Origin: an uncultured Pelagibacteraceae bacterium
GTDB lineage: Bacteria > Pseudomonadota > Alphaproteobacteria > Pelagibacterales > Pelagibacteraceae
Direction: 5' to 3'
Length of the DNA stretch: 42,971 bases
NCBI GenBank assembly: GCA_902584915.1
Contig: CACIBQ010000005.1
Span: 1 to 42,971, forward strand
The notes under the pieces are model-generated. The model searched no databases and was not told the DNA's origin. It was given only the letters and a program-made list of their open reading frames with translations. Shown piece by piece: positions 17,384-25,290 of this stretch. Numbering within the stretch: position 1 is the stretch's first letter; the number at the start of each line of letters is the position of its first letter. The translations under genes were made by a program, and so were the position numbers.

Positions 17384-17412
17384 TTGAAAAGAAACTAATT
17401 CTTTGATGATAT
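17384..17412 (+). promoter_or_regulatory. candidate promoter in the 193-base spacer after aceE
   Basis: TTGAAA (17384-17389) and TGATAT (17407-17412) are separated by 17 bases and lie 26 bases before the coiled-coil gene at 17438. Nothing else recognisable is seen in 17245-17437: no tRNA, no strong hairpin with a T tract and no reading frame of note. Confidence 0.35.
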
Positions 17413-17437
17413 ATTTAGTTATAAAAAACATAAAACT

Positions 17438-18151
17438 ATGTCGAAAACGAAAAGAAAAACTAAAATTAAATCTGAAACTAAAATTTCTATTTTTGGTTCG
17501 TCAACTATAAAAAAAGCATATAGCAATTTTAAAAAAACTCAGGAACAAAAGAAAATTAAAGAAATAAAACTAAAAAAACTTGCAGAAAATAATCAATTGT
17601 TGAAGGATAGAAAAGAATTACGAAACTGGGAAGAAAGACTAGGTAAAGAAAGCACAAAATTAAAATTTAAAGAGGAAGAACTTAAACTTAAAGAAAAAGA
17701 ATTAAAAATTAAGGAAGAGCAACAAAAAGTTGAAAACAAAAGATTAGTGAAAAAAGATGAAGATTTAGGGCTGATTGATAAAGATTTAAGATTAAAAGAG
17801 AAAGAGTTAAAAGTTAAAGCCGAGGAGCAGTTTAGAAAAGATATTGACCTAAAAGCTCGTGAGGAAGAGCAAAATAAGAAGGAATTAAAAGAAAAGAGAA
17901 AAAAAGAAAAATTTTTAAAAGAAATTATGATCCAGGAAGAAGAGAAAAAGAAAATCGAAACTATGAAATTAAAAGAATGGGAAGAACAATTTGATAGAGA
18001 ACAAAAAATGAAAGAGAGAAGAGAAATTCTTAAAGATGAAAGATTAAGGCAACGTGAATTAAATGCTTTAAATTCTCAAGATGCTGATTTGAGTAATGAG
18101 TTAAGTTCAAAATTAGAAACTTTAGACGTAGACAAATCATCCGAACATTAA
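17438..18151 (+). CDS. highly charged coiled-coil protein of unknown function
   Basis: This 237-residue protein has no recognisable domain. Residues about 25-215 are almost all K, E, L, R, Q and D with very few breaks and read as one long continuous helix or coiled coil. A repeat is visible within it: ELKLKEKELKIKEEQ near residue 83 and DLRLKEKELKVKAEEQ about 35 residues later. The N-terminus is basic (MSKTKRKTKIKSETKISIFG) and the C-terminus more acidic and serine-rich. There is no signal peptide or membrane helix, so it is probably cytoplasmic. The next small gene begins 3 bases after its stop. The even codon use supports real coding, but a function cannot be named. Confidence 0.65.
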   Translation: MSKTKRKTKIKSETKISIFGSSTIKKAYSNFKKTQEQKKIKEIKLKKLAENNQLLKDRKELRNWEERLGKESTKLKFKEEELKLKEKELKIKEEQQKVENKRLVKKDEDLGLIDKDLRLKEKELKVKAEEQFRKDIDLKAREEEQNKKELKEKRKKEKFLKEIMIQEEEKKKIETMKLKEWEEQFDREQKMKERREILKDERLRQRELNALNSQDADLSNELSSKLETLDVDKSSEH

Positions 18152-18154
18152 AAT

Positions 18155-18382
18155 TTGAACAAAGAAAATTCAGCTAAACTGTGGAAAGTTATTCAGGAAG
18201 CTGGTGATTATCTCGATGGACACTTGCCTGGTCACCCAAATCATCCTAATGGAAGAAATCCATATGCTCACATTGCTATTTGTGTAAAAAGCAAGTTTAA
18301 CGCAAGTTATAAAGATATACCTGATAATAAGTTTGATGAGGTTTTAAAATATATTGAATTTTTAAAACAAAATCCAAGCTAG
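18155..18382 (+). CDS. small protein resembling the ORF6C / phage-antirepressor C-terminal region
   Basis: The 75-residue frame uses a TTG start at 18155, the only usual start codon available, just 3 bases after the coiled-coil gene. It reads LWKVIQEAGDYLDGHLPGHP, then HPNGRNPYAHIAICVKSKF and NASYKDIPDNKFDEVLKYIE. The last part, with a helix, then S-Y-K-D-I-P-x-x-x-F-D-E-x-L-x-Y-I, resembles the C-terminal ORF6C-type segment seen in phage antirepressors as I recall it. The His/Pro/Asn-rich middle is unusual. There are no phage genes nearby, so it is more likely a host protein sharing this small domain. Convergent with the amidinotransferase, it ends immediately before that gene's stop codon. 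Confidence 0.6.
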   Translation: MNKENSAKLWKVIQEAGDYLDGHLPGHPNHPNGRNPYAHIAICVKSKFNASYKDIPDNKFDEVLKYIEFLKQNPS

Positions 18383-19495
18383 TTATTGTCTTGGAAAATA
18401 ATCTTTTAAATCTCCTTCTCTATAGACATCAGCTGTGCAACAATGGAGTCCACCCCCAAATGCGTAGGCATCTCTAAGTTCTACGGATACAACTTCCATA
18501 CCTAGTTTATCCAATTGATCAGCTTGATAAACTTCACTTTTTTCAACGCATACTGTCTTTTGATCTAAAACTAATACATTCATTGATAACCATACTGACG
18601 AATAACAGAGTGGTGGTGGTGAATTATGTGCAGGCTGCGCAGAGTCCACTATCTTCCATCCATTATCTTCAAATAATTTTCTTTGTTCTTTTGGTAATCT
18701 TCTTTGTGGGTTATTAATAATTAAACCTTCTTTAATTGGTGTAAAAGTTGCATCAATATGTATTGGGTAAGGATCTCCTGGAAAATTAACTGCATGAACT
18801 CTATGGTCCTTGTAATGCCTTTTAATCCAATCAATGCCTTTTAAATTAGTAGTAAATCCGTGTTGTACTACTAAATCTTTACCAAATCTTAAAATATCAG
18901 CCGCATCAAAAAGAGGCTCTTCTTCTGTAGTTACAAAAAATTTTTTTTCTGTCCATTCTAATCTTTTTTGGGATCCAATTTTATCAGATAAATAATCTTT
19001 TCTATAATCAGCATCAGTTAATCTTGGTTTTGGAGCAGCTTCATGTTTCATATTAGGATCTTCGTTATAATATTTTTTTAATAAAGGTCTGTAGCAAAGA
19101 TATTCAAACCATCTACATCTGTAACTCATTGTTGCTTCTAAAATTTCATTTCCAATAGTCAGAAGAACATCTCTAGGAGGCATACATCCAAACATTGTTT
19201 TAGATTTCCAATCAGGTGTTGAGGTTGGTTGATTAAAATCAATTGGTGTAGGTCTGTCTACTTTAATCCCCCGGTTTTCTAAAATATATGAAAAGTTATC
19301 TAACAGCTCATTTGCTTTATCAATAGAATCTTTAGTTCTAGGCCCGTACTTTCCTCTCATATCAGAATCTTCTGGGACTTTTGCATCTAACGCTGGTTCT
19401 GGTGCTGGAATACAAGTTCCATCTGCTCTCCCAACGATAACATGTTTTAAAGGATCCCATTCGTTCCAGCTGTTTACTTTTACTCTTTTAGACAT
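18383..19495 (-). CDS. glycine amidinotransferase-like enzyme (AGAT/StrB family)
   Basis: Enzymes of this family move an amidino group from arginine to glycine or other amines through a covalent cysteine intermediate. The 370 residues align well by eye with the catalytic core of human AGAT. FDAADILRFGKD carries Asp197 (human Asp254), HIDATFTPI carries His246 (human His303), and GGGLHCCTADVYREG carries the nucleophile Cys352 (human Cys407). The N-terminus VNSWNEWDPLKHVIVGRADG is also typical. It starts immediately after the creatinase stop, so the two are almost certainly made together. Streptomycin-type inosamine-phosphate amidinotransferases share the fold, so the acceptor amine is not certain. 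A second cysteine, Cys353, replaces the Trp of human AGAT. Confidence 0.85.
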   Translation of the reverse strand: MSKRVKVNSWNEWDPLKHVIVGRADGTCIPAPEPALDAKVPEDSDMRGKYGPRTKDSIDKANELLDNFSYILENRGIKVDRPTPIDFNQPTSTPDWKSKTMFGCMPPRDVLLTIGNEILEATMSYRCRWFEYLCYRPLLKKYYNEDPNMKHEAAPKPRLTDADYRKDYLSDKIGSQKRLEWTEKKFFVTTEEEPLFDAADILRFGKDLVVQHGFTTNLKGIDWIKRHYKDHRVHAVNFPGDPYPIHIDATFTPIKEGLIINNPQRRLPKEQRKLFEDNGWKIVDSAQPAHNSPPPLCYSSVWLSMNVLVLDQKTVCVEKSEVYQADQLDKLGMEVVSVELRDAYAFGGGLHCCTADVYREGDLKDYFPRQ

Positions 19496-20713
19496 CTAAC
19501 TTTTAATTATATTATTTTCAGGACCAAACGGGAATTTGCTAATATTTTCAGCACTTTTATCAGTAATAACTAAAATATCATGCTCTCTATAGCCTCCTGC
19601 TCCTGGTTTGCCTTCAGGAATCATTATCATTGGTTCCATTGATATAACCATATTTTTTTCTAACACAGTGTCAATATCTTCTCTAAGTTCCAAACCAGCC
19701 TCTCTTCCATAGAAGTGTGAGAGCATTCCGAAAGAGTGCCCATAACCAAATGTTCTATATTGTAGATATCCAAGTTGAGCAAATAAATCATTTAATTCCT
19801 CACAAATTTCAGAACATTTAATTCCAGGCTTGATTAATTCCAGGCCTCTTCTATGAACTTTTACATTTGCCTCCCAAGCTTTTAGAGAGTTGTCATCTAC
19901 TTCTTCAACAAATAATGTTCTTTCTAAAGCTGTATAATACCCAGATATCATTGGAAAAGTATTTAGTGACAATATATCTCCCTTTTTTAAGGATCTGTTT
20001 GTTTTTGGGTTGTGTGCTCCATCAGTATTTATTCCTGATTGGAACCACACCCATGTATCCATGTACTCAGCATTAGGATAGGTTTTTACAATTTCTCGCT
20101 CCATTCTGTCTCTTCCAGCAATAGCAATTTCAATTTCTGTTTGACCTGGTCTTATATTTTTTACTATTTCCTCTGCTCCTAAATCTGCGATTCTTGCTCC
20201 ATTTTTAATAATTTCTATTTCTTCGTCAGATTTAATCATTCGCAATTTCATTAAGTAATTTGCGATATCTATAAATATTGAATCAGAAAAAATAGAATTT
20301 AACTTATCCTTAATATCAAGTGTTACATGATCATTTTCTATACCTATTTTTTTTGGAGGTTCATCTCTACCAATAATTGATACAATTGCTTTTAAATAAT
20401 TATCTCTTTTCCAGTCTGTATAAATTACATTATCGCAATGCGATCTTCTCCACGGCTGACTTGCATCAATATTTGCTGAAATTGTTACTATTTTTGTCTG
20501 TGTAACTAGACATCCATATGGCCTACCAAAAGAACAATAAATAAAACCAGTATAATAAGCTATATTGTGCATTGAAGTAAGTAATGTCATGTCTATACCT
20601 TGATCTGACATTATTGTTCTTAACTTTGATAATCTATTTTGGTATTCCTTATCTGTGAATGGTAATTTTACTTTTTCTCCATTCTTCAAATCGAAAAAAT
20701 CTGGTCTTTGCAT
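19496..20713 (-). CDS. creatinase (creatine amidinohydrolase)
   Basis: Creatinase hydrolyses creatine to sarcosine and urea using a pita-bread fold without metal. The 405-residue protein looks very close to Pseudomonas creatinase along its whole length as I recall that sequence. Shared blocks include CSFGRPYG, ISANIDASQPWRR, VIYTDWKRDNY, FQSGINTDGAHNP, GYYTALERTLF, YRTFGYGHSFG and PGAGGYREHDIL. The catalytic His234 and substrate-binding Glu264 and Glu360 match His232, Glu262 and Glu358 with a constant offset of two. General M24 aminopeptidases would show metal ligands instead, which argues against a peptidase. It lies between a DMT permease (6-base gap) and the amidinotransferase (no gap), in one operon. 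Confidence 0.9.
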   Translation of the reverse strand: MQRPDFFDLKNGEKVKLPFTDKEYQNRLSKLRTIMSDQGIDMTLLTSMHNIAYYTGFIYCSFGRPYGCLVTQTKIVTISANIDASQPWRRSHCDNVIYTDWKRDNYLKAIVSIIGRDEPPKKIGIENDHVTLDIKDKLNSIFSDSIFIDIANYLMKLRMIKSDEEIEIIKNGARIADLGAEEIVKNIRPGQTEIEIAIAGRDRMEREIVKTYPNAEYMDTWVWFQSGINTDGAHNPKTNRSLKKGDILSLNTFPMISGYYTALERTLFVEEVDDNSLKAWEANVKVHRRGLELIKPGIKCSEICEELNDLFAQLGYLQYRTFGYGHSFGMLSHFYGREAGLELREDIDTVLEKNMVISMEPMIMIPEGKPGAGGYREHDILVITDKSAENISKFPFGPENNIIKS

Positions 20714-20719
20714 AATAAT

Positions 20720-21625
20720 TTAATTGAGTCCAATAAATCTTCTGTTTGTTCTAATTATTAAACTATAATAGATAATAGAAATAAATATAAAAAATCCACC
20801 TATAACTGTACCTTGACTTGGGATTTCATTAATTCCTAAAATTGGAATCCAGACCCAAAAAATTCCTCCAATTACTTCTGTTAAAGATAAAAGAGTAAGT
20901 TCAGCGGCAGGGATATTTTTTGATCCAATTGAATATAAAATTAACCCTAGACAAACTAATGTTCCGTGGGTTGCAAATAAAGCCTGATTTTTTCCATTAG
21001 ATAAAAAGTTAAGATCATTCATAATGATCATTACTGCCGAAAAAACACAACAAAATAAACCAGCAATTGCAACTGTTGTAAATTTTGGTGTATCTTTCTT
21101 CCATCGTAAAGTTACAGAAAAAACAGAAAAACCAACGGAAGATGCGATTCCAAAAACTAAACCTGTAAAAGTATTTTTTCCCGTATTATCAAATGACATT
21201 ATTAAAATACCAATTGATGCAATAGCAATTGCAATCCAAACATTTAAAGAAATATTTTCTTTTAAAAACAAAAAGCCAAGCAATGCTGTGATAAATGGCA
21301 TAGCCGCCAGACATAACAAGGTTACTGCGGCAGTAGTGTTGGTTATAGAATAAATAAATGTAATCATTGCTATTCCCAATCCAACTCCTCCTATTGCGCC
21401 AGAAGCTCCAATTTTAGTATAATTTTTTATAAATTCTTTTCCTTCTTCCAGATACAAATACAAATTTAAGATTAAAAATATTACAACTCCTCTAGTGAAT
21501 AAATACTGCCAAGGAACTTGTTGAGCTTCATCAATATGTCTAACTACATAAGGTCCAAATGACCAAAATAAGCCAGCTATTAAAACTACTGGAATTGAAA
21601 TTTTAGGATCTTTTATATCAAGCAT
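20720..21625 (-). CDS. DMT superfamily permease with EamA domains, in the creatinase operon
   Basis: This 301-residue membrane protein has about ten helices in two EamA repeats. The end of the first repeat, FLFLKENISLNVWIAIAIAS, and the matching segment at the end of the second repeat, INEIPSQGTVIGG, are typical. It is the first gene of the operon with creatinase and the amidinotransferase, so moving creatine, another guanidino compound or a product such as urea or sarcosine is plausible. The family cannot be assigned a substrate by sequence. It is only distantly similar to the DMT permease at 12114. Confidence 0.85.
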   Translation of the reverse strand: MLDIKDPKISIPVVLIAGLFWSFGPYVVRHIDEAQQVPWQYLFTRGVVIFLILNLYLYLEEGKEFIKNYTKIGASGAIGGVGLGIAMITFIYSITNTTAAVTLLCLAAMPFITALLGFLFLKENISLNVWIAIAIASIGILIMSFDNTGKNTFTGLVFGIASSVGFSVFSVTLRWKKDTPKFTTVAIAGLFCCVFSAVMIIMNDLNFLSNGKNQALFATHGTLVCLGLILYSIGSKNIPAAELTLLSLTEVIGGIFWVWIPILGINEIPSQGTVIGGFFIFISIIYYSLIIRTNRRFIGLN

Positions 21626-21676
21626 GCCAATTTCTATTATTTATTATTTTTTTTAACAACAAAATTTAATTTAAAT

Positions 21677-22918
21677 TTAAAAGAAATTAATACCAAAAGT
21701 TGTATGACAATCAATAAGATCGCCTTTTTTAAAGACACTTCGACCATTATTAAGCTGTCCCCAGACATTTGAGTTAGCCAAGGGTTTAATCTTATATGAC
21801 TCTTGTCCTTTTAAAATCTCAAATTCAGTATTTCCCTTATTGGAAATTTTAATTTTTCCTTTAATAAATCTTGTAAAATCTTTTCTTTTCTTAAAATTAT
21901 TTTTTAGTTTTGCTTTTATTGGAACAAATCCTGAATAACCAATAGAATTAAATATAAATGGTAAAACAAAAAATCTAAAACATGCAGCTGTTGAAACAGG
22001 ATTACCTGGCAAACCAAAAAAAGCAGTTCCAGGTTTTAATTTTGAAAATAAAATTGGTTTTCCCGGTCTTATCTTAACATTTTTGAAATAACCTTTGCCT
22101 TTAAATTTGTTAATTATTCTTGGTACATAATCATATTTTCCAGCAGAAACCGCTCCGATTGTAATTAATATATCAACTTTGTGTTTTATATTTTTATTTA
22201 ATTCATCTAAAAATTTTTTTTCATCCCTATCTCTTAATATTCCTTTTTCTTTTATATCTAATGGAAGTATTTTTGAAAAAGTTTTTATGTAACTACCATT
22301 TGAATTTCTTACTTTCCAATAAGGTATTTTTTCTTTATTTGTGATTTCGTTTCCTGTTGCAAAAAAAACTATTTTAAGTTTTTTTTTAACTTTTATATTT
22401 TTAATTCCAAGTGTCTTTAAAACTAAAATATCTGATGCTTTGATAATTTCTCCTTTTTTTAAAACTAATTGTCCTTTTTTAATATCACTGCCAGCAAATC
22501 TAAGGTTACTAAATTTATGGACTCTTCTATCAATTAATAAATATTTAATGTTTTTTTTAACAGTTACTTTTGATTTTTCATAAGGAATTATTGTGTTAAA
22601 TGGTTTTTTTATTATTGCTCCAGTCATTACTTCTACACAAGAAAATTTAAATTTTTTTTTTGTATGTGGATTGTCTCCAGCTGCAATTGTTTTTATAATC
22701 TTTAATTTTATTTTATTATTTTTGCTTGCTTTGTCGCTTTCGCTCGAATTTATAGCAAAGCCATCTAGTGCTGTATTATCTGCTGCTGGATAATTAAATT
22801 TACTGTAAACATTTTCAGAACAAACTCTATTTAAAGAATCTGTAGATAGAATAATTTCTGATTTAGTTGAAAGTTTAGATCTAATAAGTTTATTCAATGC
22901 TTTTTTATATGAAATCAT
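21677..22918 (-). CDS. moeA: molybdopterin molybdenumtransferase MoeA
   Basis: MoeA inserts molybdate into adenylated molybdopterin, a late step of molybdenum cofactor synthesis. The 413 residues show the family motifs: NYPAADNTALDGFAI near the N-terminus, the central MPT-binding segment ITIGAVSAGKYDYVP (usual form T-G-G-x-S-x-G-x-x-D) and FFGLPGNPVSTAACF. The sequence is unusually lysine-rich, in line with the local A/T bias. The start overlaps the 3' end of mobA by 14 bases. A molybdoenzyme partner is expected, and fdhD and formate dehydrogenase-type genes lie close by on the other strand. Confidence 0.92.
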   Translation of the reverse strand: MISYKKALNKLIRSKLSTKSEIILSTDSLNRVCSENVYSKFNYPAADNTALDGFAINSSESDKASKNNKIKLKIIKTIAAGDNPHTKKKFKFSCVEVMTGAIIKKPFNTIIPYEKSKVTVKKNIKYLLIDRRVHKFSNLRFAGSDIKKGQLVLKKGEIIKASDILVLKTLGIKNIKVKKKLKIVFFATGNEITNKEKIPYWKVRNSNGSYIKTFSKILPLDIKEKGILRDRDEKKFLDELNKNIKHKVDILITIGAVSAGKYDYVPRIINKFKGKGYFKNVKIRPGKPILFSKLKPGTAFFGLPGNPVSTAACFRFFVLPFIFNSIGYSGFVPIKAKLKNNFKKRKDFTRFIKGKIKISNKGNTEFEILKGQESYKIKPLANSNVWGQLNNGRSVFKKGDLIDCHTTFGINFF

Positions 22919-23525
22919 TTTTTTTATAAATTTTTTTTGCTAATTCTAAATCTTCTTTTGTATTAATATTTAGAAATTCATTTTTATTTTGAACATCTTT
23001 TTCAATAAAACTACAACCTATTTTATCTGCCCATAGATCAACTTTTCTAAAATTATTGTTCAAATCATCTTCTAAAGTTTTCTCTAGACTAGTAGACCAC
23101 ATTCCAAAGATATTGTGCCGTTGTTTTTTTTCTTTAATAAAATAAATTTTTTCTTCTGCCAAATTTATTTTTTCAAACATTTTTTTAATTATTATTCTAT
23201 TAAAAAACGGTGTATCGCAGGGGAAAGTTATTATCCATTTATATTTATTCTTATAAGAATTTGCATACTTTATTGCTGACAAAACTCCTGCTAATGGTCC
23301 TAAATATCCTTCAATGCAGTCCTTAATTATTTTTATTTTTTTATTTTCTATTTTTAAATTACTATCGTTTGAGACAATCAATATTTTAGGAAAATATGAC
23401 TCTATTTTATTTATTACATGTTCGATTAATTTATTGTTTGCTAGCTTTGACAAAGATTTATTGCTTCCAAATCTAGAGGATTTTCCACCAGCAAGTATTA
23501 CTCCTAAAACATTGTGCTCTTTCAT
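22905..23525 (-). CDS. mobA: molybdenum cofactor guanylyltransferase MobA
   Basis: MobA joins GMP to molybdopterin to make the bis-MGD cofactor used by formate dehydrogenases and related enzymes. The 206-residue protein has the N-terminal nucleotide-binding motif VILAGGKSSRFGSNKSL, an FPCDTPFF metal-binding segment and a GPLAGVLSAIKYA segment. It is the first gene of the mobA-moeA pair and is divergent from the SufU-like gene across 44 bases. Its presence implies that a bis-MGD enzyme is or was used. Confidence 0.9.
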   Translation of the reverse strand: MKEHNVLGVILAGGKSSRFGSNKSLSKLANNKLIEHVINKIESYFPKILIVSNDSNLKIENKKIKIIKDCIEGYLGPLAGVLSAIKYANSYKNKYKWIITFPCDTPFFNRIIIKKMFEKINLAEEKIYFIKEKKQRHNIFGMWSTSLEKTLEDDLNNNFRKVDLWADKIGCSFIEKDVQNKNEFLNINTKEDLELAKKIYKKNDFI

Positions 23526-23569
23526 TAAAAGAAATATAAATCAAATAATTTTTTAATTAAAGTTTATAA

Positions 23570-23968
23570 ATGGATATTGAAATTTTAAATATTGCAGCAA
23601 ATACAAAAAACAATAAGAAAATTAAAAATTTTACACATAAGTCAAAAAATAAAAATCCATTATGTGGTGATGAAGTGGAAATTAGTTTAATAGTAAAAAA
23701 TCAAAAAATTTCAGATATTGGATATGAAGGTAAATCTTGTATTTATTGTCAAGCTTCAGCAAGTCTGCTATCAAAAGTATCGGTTAATAAATCACTAAAA
23801 AAAATTAATGAATTATCAAACTTTGTGGGCAAATTTTTTCAAAATACTAACCAAGAATTTACAAAAGAATGGAAACAGCTTGATAAACTTTTTAAAAAAA
23901 AAAATATTTCAAGGAAAGAATGCATTCTATTGCCTTTTAAAACATTGGCAAAAGCTTTAAAATCTTAA
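23570..23968 (+). CDS. SufU/NifU-like iron-sulfur scaffold protein
   Basis: The 132-residue protein has the NifU N-terminal/SufU fold signature. The three conserved cysteines lie in NPLCGDEVEI (Cys32), GKSCIYCQASASLLSK (Cys57, with an extra Cys60) and RKECILLPFKTL near the C-terminus. Such proteins hold or transfer sulfur and iron during Fe-S cluster assembly. The context, just before an HPP membrane protein, fdhD and a formate dehydrogenase-type Fe-S subunit, suggests a role in maturing that enzyme. It could instead act in general Fe-S assembly. Confidence 0.8.
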   Translation: MDIEILNIAANTKNNKKIKNFTHKSKNKNPLCGDEVEISLIVKNQKISDIGYEGKSCIYCQASASLLSKVSVNKSLKKINELSNFVGKFFQNTNQEFTKEWKQLDKLFKKKNISRKECILLPFKTLAKALKS

Positions 23969-23969
23969 A

Positions 23970-24434
23970 ATGAAAAAAGATAATTTAATTAAATCTTCAT
24001 TGGCAGCTTTGTTTTCAGCTATAACTATTGGAGCATTAACTTATCTAACTTACAAAACTACATTTGGATTGTTTTTAATTGCATCTTTTGGTTCATCAAT
24101 GGTTTTATTATATGGTTATCCCGAAAGTCCATTTGCTCAACCAAAGAATATATTTTTTGGTCATCTTTTAACTTCTCTTGTTGGTATTATGATATCAAAC
24201 TTAGTTCCATTGCCAATTTTTATTACAATTCCAATTGCTGTTGGATTAGGTGTCGGTTTAATGATTTTGTTTAATGTTACACATCCACCAGCTGGCGGTA
24301 ATCCAATAATTGTTATAATTGGAAGTGTGTCCTTAGATTATTTAATTAATCCTATTATTACTGGTTCAATTATTGTCTTAATATTTGGTATAGTAATAAA
24401 TAAATTTGTTTTAAAAAAAAATTACCCAAAATAA
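23970..24434 (+). CDS. HPP family membrane protein
   Basis: This 154-residue protein has four to five hydrophobic helices and the eponymous motif NVTHPPAGGNPIIV near residues 107-120. The conserved segment GYPESPFAQPKNIFFGHLL comes before it. HPP proteins are small integral membrane proteins; some have been linked to nitrite transport, but a role here is unknown. It begins 1 base after the SufU-like gene and ends 1 base before fdhD, so it belongs to the formate dehydrogenase accessory operon. A transport role for formate or molybdate is only a guess. Confidence 0.8.
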   Translation: MKKDNLIKSSLAALFSAITIGALTYLTYKTTFGLFLIASFGSSMVLLYGYPESPFAQPKNIFFGHLLTSLVGIMISNLVPLPIFITIPIAVGLGVGLMILFNVTHPPAGGNPIIVIIGSVSLDYLINPIITGSIIVLIFGIVINKFVLKKNYPK

Positions 24435-24435
24435 T

Positions 24436-25278
24436 ATGGATATAAAATATAACATTTCAAAATTAAAAAACTCTAAAATAGAAGAACTAAAAGACTCTGT
24501 ATCTGTTGAAGAACCTTTAGAGATGCGTCTAAAATATAAAAAAAATAATAAATGGGAAATTAATAATATATCTATAACTATGAGAACACCTGGTAATGAC
24601 GAAGATTTGATTAGAGGTTTTTTATATAACGAAAAAATTATAGAAAATATGAGTGAAATAGATGCGATTGAACACAAAGGCGATGTATCAGGAGACTATA
24701 ATTTACAAAATATAATTGAAGCAACTATCAACAAAACTAATAATTTAGACATAGGTAAATTAAAAAGAAATTTTGTAACTAACTCATCTTGTGGTGTTTG
24801 TGGTAAAACTTCTTTAGAATCTATTGAAGTAATTCAAACAAAAAAAATGGATCTATCTTATCCTCAAATAAAAGAAGAAATTATTTTACAATCTCCAAAA
24901 TTATTGGTTAATCAGCAGTCAGAATTTGCAAAAACAGGAGGCATACATGCAAGTGCATTGATTGATGAAAATGGAAAAATTATTGCAACTCGTGAAGATG
25001 TGGGTCGTCATAATGCTTTGGACAAATTAACAGGTTATACGATAACAAATAATCTTCTAAATCCTAAAAAACAATTTATTGCATGTTCTGGAAGGTTAAA
25101 TTTTGAATTAGTACAAAAAGGAGTAATGGCAAAAATTGGGGTTATGGCAGGTGTAGGTGCGCCCACGAGTCTCGCTATAGATCTTGCAAAACGTTTTGAC
25201 ATAACTCTACTCGGTTTTGTAAAAGAAAGTGGTTTTAATATTTATTGTAATAAAAATAGAATAAAATTAAGTAGCTAA
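24436..25278 (+). CDS. fdhD: formate dehydrogenase accessory sulfurtransferase FdhD
   Basis: FdhD passes sulfur from a cysteine desulfurase to the molybdenum centre of formate dehydrogenase and is needed for its activity. The 280-residue protein carries the conserved cysteine pair Cys119 and Cys122 in SSCGVCGK. The segments MRTPGNDEDLIRGFL and TREDVGRHNALDK match the family's cofactor-binding regions. It is followed after 12 bases by the formate dehydrogenase-type subunit. Together with mobA and moeA it indicates a Mo-dependent formate dehydrogenase. Confidence 0.93.
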   Translation: MDIKYNISKLKNSKIEELKDSVSVEEPLEMRLKYKKNNKWEINNISITMRTPGNDEDLIRGFLYNEKIIENMSEIDAIEHKGDVSGDYNLQNIIEATINKTNNLDIGKLKRNFVTNSSCGVCGKTSLESIEVIQTKKMDLSYPQIKEEIILQSPKLLVNQQSEFAKTGGIHASALIDENGKIIATREDVGRHNALDKLTGYTITNNLLNPKKQFIACSGRLNFELVQKGVMAKIGVMAGVGAPTSLAIDLAKRFDITLLGFVKESGFNIYCNKNRIKLSS

Positions 25279-25290
25279 ATTTAAAAAATT

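Noticed and set aside
17245-17437. Small RNA or terminator after aceE
   Set aside because: Short complementary pieces such as CCTT/AAGG exist, but no stable stem with a T tract or known RNA motif could be drawn.
17680-17830. Direct DNA repeat or tandem array in the coiled-coil gene
   Set aside because: The similarity is at the protein level (heptad-like K/E segments); the bases differ at many third positions, so it is not a recent DNA repeat or CRISPR-like array.
19496-20713. Xaa-Pro aminopeptidase (M24 metallopeptidase)
   Set aside because: The fold is shared, but the creatinase-specific residues His234, Glu264 and Glu360 and long blocks of near identity to creatinase are present instead of a peptidase metal site.
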